From assembly GCA_020809705.1 (NCBI GenBank), contig CP085825.1:1736001-1800000 (forward strand): DNA of 64,000 nucleotides. The letters run 5' to 3'. Made by a program: the position numbers and the translations under genes. How positions within the stretch are numbered: the first letter of the stretch is position 1; each line of letters starts with the position of its first letter. Shown here in pieces: positions 58,514 through 64,000 of the stretch. The stretch is from Calonectria ilicicola. Taxonomy: Eukaryota > Ascomycota > Sordariomycetes > Hypocreales > Nectriaceae. Below the pieces are notes generated by a model. It saw only the letters and a program-made list of their open reading frames with translations. It made no database searches and was not told the DNA's origin.

Positions 58514-58735
58514 TTAAGAAAACGCACTTTTATTTCTCTGGCCTGAGATTGGAGTTGGCAATGAAGACTCCTTTCCAATGCCACTCTTCGAGGTGGTCCG
58601 AGACACCACGATATCTTCATCACTATCCGGCAAGTCCCAAATGTCCTTGACCGAAGTTTTGGGCGGAAGCTCTTCAATGGCCTTTCCCTTGCCCTTGGAA
58701 CGGGCAGATCGTTTAGTCGAATCGGATCTAGGCAT
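58514..58735 (-). CDS. hypothetical 73-residue basic/acidic protein
   Basis: A short frame from ATG 58735 to TGA 58514, convergent with the GST gene 108 bp away. It begins MPRSDSTKRSARSKGKGKA, has a nuclear-localisation-like basic stretch, then a proline and acidic segment (ELPPKTSVKDIWDLPDSDED). It is not recognised. The amino-acid mix looks more protein-like than the neighbouring random frames, but there is no independent support, and a fragment of a longer decayed gene is equally possible. Confidence 0.3.
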   Translation of the reverse strand: MPRSDSTKRSARSKGKGKAIEELPPKTSVKDIWDLPDSDEDIVVSRTTSKSGIGKESSLPTPISGQRNKSAFS

Positions 58736-59534
58736 TTTGCTTTCATAGAGCTTATACGCTGGATTGACTCGAAATCGGTAAAAAAATCACAGTTAAGTGT
58801 CGTAGAATCTCTCTTTTTTAAAAAAAGGTGTCTCGCTGCACAATTTGTGTGTCTTACAGAATTCAATTCTCTAAATTTTGAAGTCTTGTGCGCTTCGGGA
58901 CCATTCCTTCCCATTTAGATGGCTACCGGCCTCACTTTGGGTGCTTTCCTTCCTTCCTTCCAGTTCCAAGGTATCATGCCTCAGGCCCATCACCAATCCA
59001 CAAGTAGCCAGATGATTCCTCGTGCGGTTAAACGAGGTAGTAAATTAGTACGTGGAATATTCATTGTTGAAGATCTTCTTGAACTTGCGCAGGTTTCAGT
59101 ATTCATACTGATCGCACGTTGCTGTCCACAGTAGCCCACCACGCTTGTATGAGCTCCAAGTTTAGCTAGTTATGCTGAGGTCATGATGCTTTCCTTTGAC
59201 AGAACGAATAAACAAATGGGCTGATCAGTCTAAGACCTGTTTGTGGGTGCTGTAGATGCACGGCTGTTAACCAAGATTGGCAAACCGCTCCTTGAGGGCA
59301 TCGCGCATCGTGTTGAACCACTGTTAGCGTCCGGAATTGACACCCGCGGTCAATACTCATGCTTAGAAATTGGGACTGCATTTCAAAATACGACCACGTT
59401 AGCATATCACGTAAAGGATACTTAGTAAAACGTGCAGACAAAAAAGAATTTCATTCATGATGGGACCAAAAAAGGGCATTAATTTCTTTCTTTCTTTCTT
59501 TTTTTTTTCTCCTTCAAAAAAAAAGCCCACGGGC
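58736..59534. other. intergenic
   Basis: About 800 bp. A plus-strand frame at 58919-59134 (MATGLTLGAFLPSFQFQG...) has no recognisable domain. Nothing else is supported. Confidence 0.35.
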
Positions 59535-59829
59535 TCAAGAACCCTCCTCCACCTCCACCTCCTTCTCCACCTCCTCGACCTTTTCGGCGGGCTGGCGCTG
59601 GGCGGGCGGGAGCTGGGCGAGCTCTAGGCGCCGGAGCGCCGCCAAGGGACAGTCTCGGGCAAAATGCCCCTTCTCCCGACACTAAAGTTGTTAACACTTC
59701 AAAACTCGAAAGTCAATGGCGTATAAGGGTATGGGCACTTACGATGTTGCAACGAGCCTTCTCGGCTCGGTTCTTGGGGCGACCATCACGACCACGACCA
59801 CCACGGCCCGCCCCCCCGTAGCAGTTCAT
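59535..59829 (-). CDS. small CCHC zinc-knuckle protein or gag-like relic, spliced
   Basis: Exon A (from ATG 59829 to 59743) and exon B (59681-59535) are separated by a 61-bp intron (GTAAGT, GTTAAC branch, CTTTAG). The join creates CNICREKGHFARDC, a perfect CX2CX4HX4C zinc knuckle that neither exon has alone; this is strong evidence that splicing was once real. The predicted 77-residue product has a Gly/Arg-rich N-terminus (YGGAGRGGRGRDGRPKN) and an acidic Glu/Val-rich tail (EKVEEVEKEVEVEEGS). CCHC knuckles bind single-stranded nucleic acid in CNBP/Gis2-type proteins and in retroelement gag. The start is uncertain: another GTAAGT/TAG pair just upstream could add an exon, but that frame soon meets stops. 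A truncated remnant of a larger gene is a real alternative. Confidence 0.45.
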
Positions 59830-62149
59830 CACATATTTGACTATCTATTTTATTCAGTCAATGGTTCTTTCCATCTTTGCCATTGGCAATGCGATTGGGA
59901 GGGATAACTTACTTTTATGAAGGTGCCTCCTGCTGAGCTTTAATGATCGTTATGAAGGTGCCTCTTCAGAAGGTTAAAAAAGCAAGAAAGAAAAAAGGCT
60001 AAGAGAGGGCACTTCACTGGTAGCTGACAGGAACCGTCTGGTTTTCGCAACCTCAGGCTTACGTCAAGTTTTGCCATGGAAGGAAGTACGTCAGTTTGGC
60101 AAGTGCCACCCCTCTCAAATCAGAGCACTGCTTTAATATTCATGACCATAGAATCTACGTAATGTCCAGTGAATTGCCCGTGTAAAGATCAGATTAGGTT
60201 CCTTTCAGGTCAATTCATGCTGGGCGTGGCAGACCTCGATCGCTAAAACTGCGCCTTCTGATCGAGAAATAAATTTGGCATCAATTGCATTAAATAAAGA
60301 AACGGTCTATCACAATCGCCTGAACTAGCTTGTGGGCAACCTTCGCATGAAAATTGGGCCAAGTCGGCAGATGACAAACAGCTGTCGGGTGCGGTCTGGG
60401 CAGATACTGGCATGTTACCACCCAACTCCCCCCCTCGCACATTTTACATTCGAGCCTTCGTCAGTAACTAAACAGAAAACTTTCGTCATTATGCATCCCC
60501 AAAGGATCGTCTCTTAATATTACTCAAGGAGCCCCGGTTCGACCTAACCAGCACACCAATATCCGCGACGCTAATCCGCGACCAGCCTGCCCTTATCGTC
60601 CTCGCCCGTTCTCTATAGAAGCTGTCCTCGCAATTATAAGGGATGAATCAAGGTGGTGTAGCATATACTTTCTTGATTCCCCAGACATATGGCTTACCTC
60701 TACAGGAAATACCCTCTATCCTCGATACTCCTTTCTAGGCCATCTCTGGAGTGCAGCAATTGCAGTCGCTTGCGCCGATCGATCGACCGAGAAAGAATGC
60801 AGCGATAATTCTAGAGTTATGGAACGCAAGGTGTGCGACATAATGCCTTTAAACTTCAAATCTTGCTGTCCACAATACGGGAGGGCCGCAGCCTCGGAAT
60901 GCGACGACACTACTGCCCTTCGGGTACGAACGGCAGCCGGGAGGAGCAAAGCTGATGTGTGACCAACGAACCTATGCTACAAGGGATAATTCTGTGTCTG
61001 TCCCGCTAGGAGGTAGTAATCGGTAAAGCTGAAACACGGCCAAAAGGCTTTGATTTGCGAAGGCAATTCATGTGCGACCATCTGGGGGTTTCGCTACGAC
61101 GGACTCTGTATATTAGCAGCATGAATAGGCAAGTAGAAAGAAATTCGACAGTAGGATTCAAATTTTCCTAATCGGGTAGTGGATGCTCTACTCCCAACTC
61201 TACGTCTTCAACCTCCCACTCAAGAACCCAAACTCAATGTTACACCTCCCTTGGCGACCCGCCAAGTTCAGATTTTCCAAATACAAATAGCACAAATATT
61301 TTCTTCTAGCCCATAATTCATTCCCCAAATTACAAAATAAAGATACAGATGCGCATTGTGACGAAGTAGTATGATGGACAGGGACATACCACGAATACCA
61401 CACCTAATACTGTGCAAAGACAAAGCACAATGACCCGTCTCGCCCTAAGTTGCATTAGAATATAACATGTAGAATTGATCTCTATTGTCATATTTAGATA
61501 TAACTAGTATTTGCACTACGTATTAGCGGAGTGTACATCCCCTTTTACTTGGTGCAACGGTCATTTGACATTTATTATCTACAAAGGAAGAAGATTTCAT
61601 AACACGCTAGATATTTTCATAATAAACTCGTCCATAGCATTCAACACCAATTATCCCCAACATAGCTAATGAACAAAATGGGCTCAGGTTCCCAAGCCAC
61701 GGAGTCGTGCACTAGCACACAAGATCATGATCAGGCCGCGATAAATTATGAAATCAACTTATGAATCCAGCAATCTTATACTTCGGCTTTTCGCATCGAA
61801 TTTTGGTTTGCACAGTTTTGGGATTCGTAGCTGGTAAGCACCCTCTGGGGCAGTTCTTTCCACTAGAGGCGAATCACTCGAGGACAACTACCAATACTAA
61901 TGTCGTGAAAGTATTCAAATTCTGTATAAAAGTTTCAGTCCTTGAAATATATCCTTTGCAGCATTCTAATAGAATCCATATATTAAGCTGTGTCAAAAGC
62001 CAAGTCTCATTGCTCACAATAATGGAAAAGGAGAACACAGTGGCTTGGTTGGAATCTGTTTGCCATGGAACCGGATTATTGATGCGTCCGTCAGGAGGCT
62101 CTGGAACATATATTCATAGCCCAAAATTTTCCGTCCCACAAGCAACATA
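59830..62149. other. AT-richer region without clear genes
   Basis: About 2.3 kb. A 15-bp direct repeat (TTATGAAGGTGCCTC) occurs at 59915-59929 and 59950-59964. Frames up to 129 residues on both strands show no family features. The composition differs from the GC-rich gene-poor region, suggesting a different history. Confidence 0.4.
59915..59964. repeat. 15-bp direct repeat pair
   Basis: TTATGAAGGTGCCTC is repeated exactly with a 35-bp period, just upstream of the zinc-knuckle ORF on its strand. Confidence 0.8.
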
Positions 62150-62305
62150 GGGGAAATAATCTAGTGGTTAAGACGTTGGCAATGTGATGCTGTAGCCGTC
62201 CAGCCGCCCAGCTCCAGCCCGCCCAGGGTGCGGTAGCCGGGGGGAGTTGCGCCCCGGCTCGCAGCCCCTTGCCAAAGGCCGGAGGTTCAAATTCTTCTTT
62301 CTCCA
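62150..62305 (+). tRNA. tRNA-like Pol III unit with long structured insert; identity unassigned
   Basis: A cloverleaf can be drawn by eye. Acceptor GGGGAAA (62150-62156) pairs with TTTCTCC (62298-62304), with A as discriminator. The D arm is ATCT-AGTGGTTA-AGAC (62159-62174), matching an A box. Anticodon stem TTGGC (62176-62180) pairs with GCCAA (62271-62275). Then come a 5-nt variable loop and T arm GGAGG-TTCAAAT-TCTTC (B box GGTTCAAATTC). A run of about ten T follows at 62309. Between the anticodon-stem halves lie 90 nt, i.e. a loop plus about 83 nt of GC-rich insert containing an 8-bp hairpin (AGCCGGGG/CCCCGGCT). The normal T33 is not clearly placed, so no anticodon is assigned; a pseudogene or tRNA-derived SINE is possible. 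Confidence 0.45.
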
Positions 62306-63240
62306 TTCTTTTTTTTTTTGTCTTTTAGTCCCTCTTATTTACATGAGGGAAACTCCGCAGTGTTTAATAGAGGCTCAGTGAAATTCGTATTCATGCGTGG
62401 TTACTGGTTCATTTTTCTTCATTTGAAGACCTTGGATGTTTTCCAGCGGATCCTTGTTTCCGTGCAACACTTTTCCGTTGCATGAAATTGAAGCCTTCGT
62501 CTTGCCACGTTCGCATCACATTTCCCTTTGTACTTGACGTTGAAAGTAACGATAAATTGCCCCACGTTGGCGACTCTAGCGTCGCATTGCTCCACCACTT
62601 TTCCACATTGCATGGCTTGAACTCATCACTATCTACCTACCCTATACAACACGGTGTGGGAAAACCAGGGATTGGTGGCAGGTGTCAAATCTTTTCGCCA
62701 GCTGCCGGTTTGGTGTCATACAAGCCGTGCGCACACCACATCGGTGGCGCGTTGCACTTTGGTTTTCCCCAGTAATCCACTTGCGCATTGGAAAGCCGGA
62801 TTCGCAAGTGGCTATGGCTAGTTTCATGTGTTGGTTCACCTCGGCTGAGTATCATCCCATTAGCTACTCTTTGATCAGAGAGGGGTTTGATTGTTACTTG
62901 ACACTAATATGGCAGCTTCTTCAAGGGGTTTCGTGTGGCTACGAGACCTGTTTCTACGAGTTGAAAAAAAGAAACACTCCCCTCAGGTTGATGCTGAAGA
63001 CAACGTCGAACAAGGTCCCCTCCCGGGTTGATACAAGAGAATCGAGTACGATATTCCCTCGGGTTGATGTCAAAGAAACCGTCGGACCGGGTCCTGGATA
63101 AAGCTTAGGTGGCTTGGCCAACAAACGCACCTTCTGACGCCGAAAGTCCGTGGCTACTTAGACCATGCTATCTAGGACGCACCTACAGCAAGGCAAAGGG
63201 GAGGCAAACCGGCCCACAAAGAATCATAAAATACTCTGAT

Positions 63241-63336
63241 AGAGATCTCCATCATCAAGAGAGAGACCACTGGCGACTGGAATTCGAGTGCAACACTTGC
63301 GATGAAGCTGCCAGAGAAAGGGAGTGTCGTGACTAG
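63241..63336 (+). pseudogene. degenerate copy A of an EFEC/ERECxD segment
   Basis: Reads RDLHHQERDHWRLEFEC then NTCDEAARERECRD followed by TAG. It aligns with copy B at 63791 through EFEC, EA and EREC(R/H)D, and the similarity continues in the DNA after the stop (TTGGCACC then GAGAAAGT). It is therefore a decayed relative. Family unknown. Confidence 0.45.
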
Positions 63337-63790
63337 GGCGTTATTGGCACCGGCGAGAAAGTTCTTGTGACCTTTAGGTCACACATTTCTCCTCTTAGCA
63401 AGATTCGAGTTCGTGATATTCCTGAGATACCGCAGTATCAGCATCTCTACGGCTTTTTGTTGTCCAACCACGTCTTGGGCCTGTACAACAATTCACATAA
63501 TTGCATCGATAACGTGCTTCACTCGTCTTCGTATTGAATGACGGAAAACACTACTAATAGCCCTTTCGGAATGTCGCCTTGTAATTTCTCTGTGTTACAA
63601 TGGGTGTTTCATAGAAACACTAATGGTGGGAAAGGCTATTTATTGAGCCTGGCACCACCAAACTGAACCCGTGGATTGGGAAGAGCATTTGCACCGCTGT
63701 GCTGTGAAATGAGGGCTGTGATACGATCGGTTTCTAGCAACGGATGAACTAAACGGATCAATTACTTTGTAGCCAGCCAGGGCCAGTAAC

Positions 63791-63922
63791 GGGGATCTCC
63801 GTTATCGAGGGTACGAGCAACCGGAATTTGAGTGCAGCACTGATGGAGAAGCTTTCGAGGATGAGCGGGAGTGTCACGATGGCAGGAATCAGGAGCAGTT
63901 TTGGCACCCTTCTCGAAAGTGA
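63791..63922 (+). pseudogene. copy B of an EFEC/ERECxD segment
   Basis: An open stretch of 43 codons (GDLRYRGYEQPEFEC, then STDGEAFEDERECHD, then GRNQEQFWHPSRK) ending in TGA. It is more protein-like than copy A. No start or family was recognised, so it is probably the 3' end of a gene or repeat whose body is lost or not in this frame. Confidence 0.4.
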
Positions 63923-64000
63923 GGACTATACTATGATCAATTTCCAAAAGGAGATGAACTTGAAGGTTCATCGCCATCGCCAGTCTGCCGCGGATACAAA

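Larger units (their letters stand above)
62306..64000. other. degenerate repeat region at the window end
   Basis: Contains the T-run terminating the tRNA-like unit, degenerate 36-40-bp repeats around GTTGAT at 62987, 63027 and 63063, and two diverged copies of a protein-like segment (see the next entries). Frames are broken by stops. It probably represents old duplicated or mobile DNA, but no transposase, reverse transcriptase or terminal repeat was seen. Confidence 0.4.

Overview
The window looks like nuclear DNA of a filamentous ascomycete, most likely a Sordariomycete and perhaps Hypocreales. Genes are monocistronic on both strands. Introns are mostly 54-80 bp, with GTAAGT/GTATGT-like donors, CTAAC/CTGAC-like branch sites and YAG acceptors. 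Several proteins are typical ascomycete orthologues: Cpc1/Gcn4-type bZIP, Hom6, Trm8, Mdm1-type PXA-RGS-PX protein, Srp2-like SR protein, Pex11 and Fbp1. No prokaryotic operon, CRISPR array, rRNA or biosynthetic gene cluster was seen. The taxonomic call is inference from gene style.

Layout. 0-3 kb: a GNAT-like protein and a secreted GPI-anchored protein, both on the minus strand. 4.3-7.3 kb: an AT-richer island with an intronless F-box protein. 7.4-10.7 kb: the cross-pathway control bZIP gene (minus) with two overlapping uORFs and no obvious in-frame AUG. 10.7-24 kb: a dense housekeeping block with CCDC174-like protein (-), homoserine dehydrogenase (+), a small membrane protein (-), tRNA m7G methyltransferase (+), Mdm1-like sorting nexin (+), two-RRM SR protein (+, seven exons including a 6-nt microexon) and Pex11 (-). 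27-31 kb: fructose-1,6-bisphosphatase (+) and a CIA30-domain protein (-). 35.8-36.7 kb: a bZIP factor with a very short zipper (-). 36.7-57.4 kb: about 20.7 kb in which I find no credible gene, only GC-rich DNA with microsatellites, a minisatellite, G-runs and poly(A) tracts. 57.4-58.4 kb: a Ure2p-like glutathione S-transferase (+). 58.5-64 kb: AT-richer DNA with a spliced CCHC zinc-knuckle ORF, a tRNA-like Pol III unit with a long structured insert, and diverged repeat relics.

How the genes relate. The bZIP at 7.4 kb is the expected master regulator of amino-acid biosynthesis, and homoserine dehydrogenase is a typical target in the same window. Srp2-like SR protein, CCDC174 and Trm8 belong to RNA processing. 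Pex11, Mdm1 and Fbp1 relate to peroxisome proliferation, ER contact sites and gluconeogenesis. The notable items are the cpc1 start/uORF arrangement, the SR gene's microexon and retainable intron, the 20-kb divergent desert, and the tRNA-like unit near 62.2 kb.
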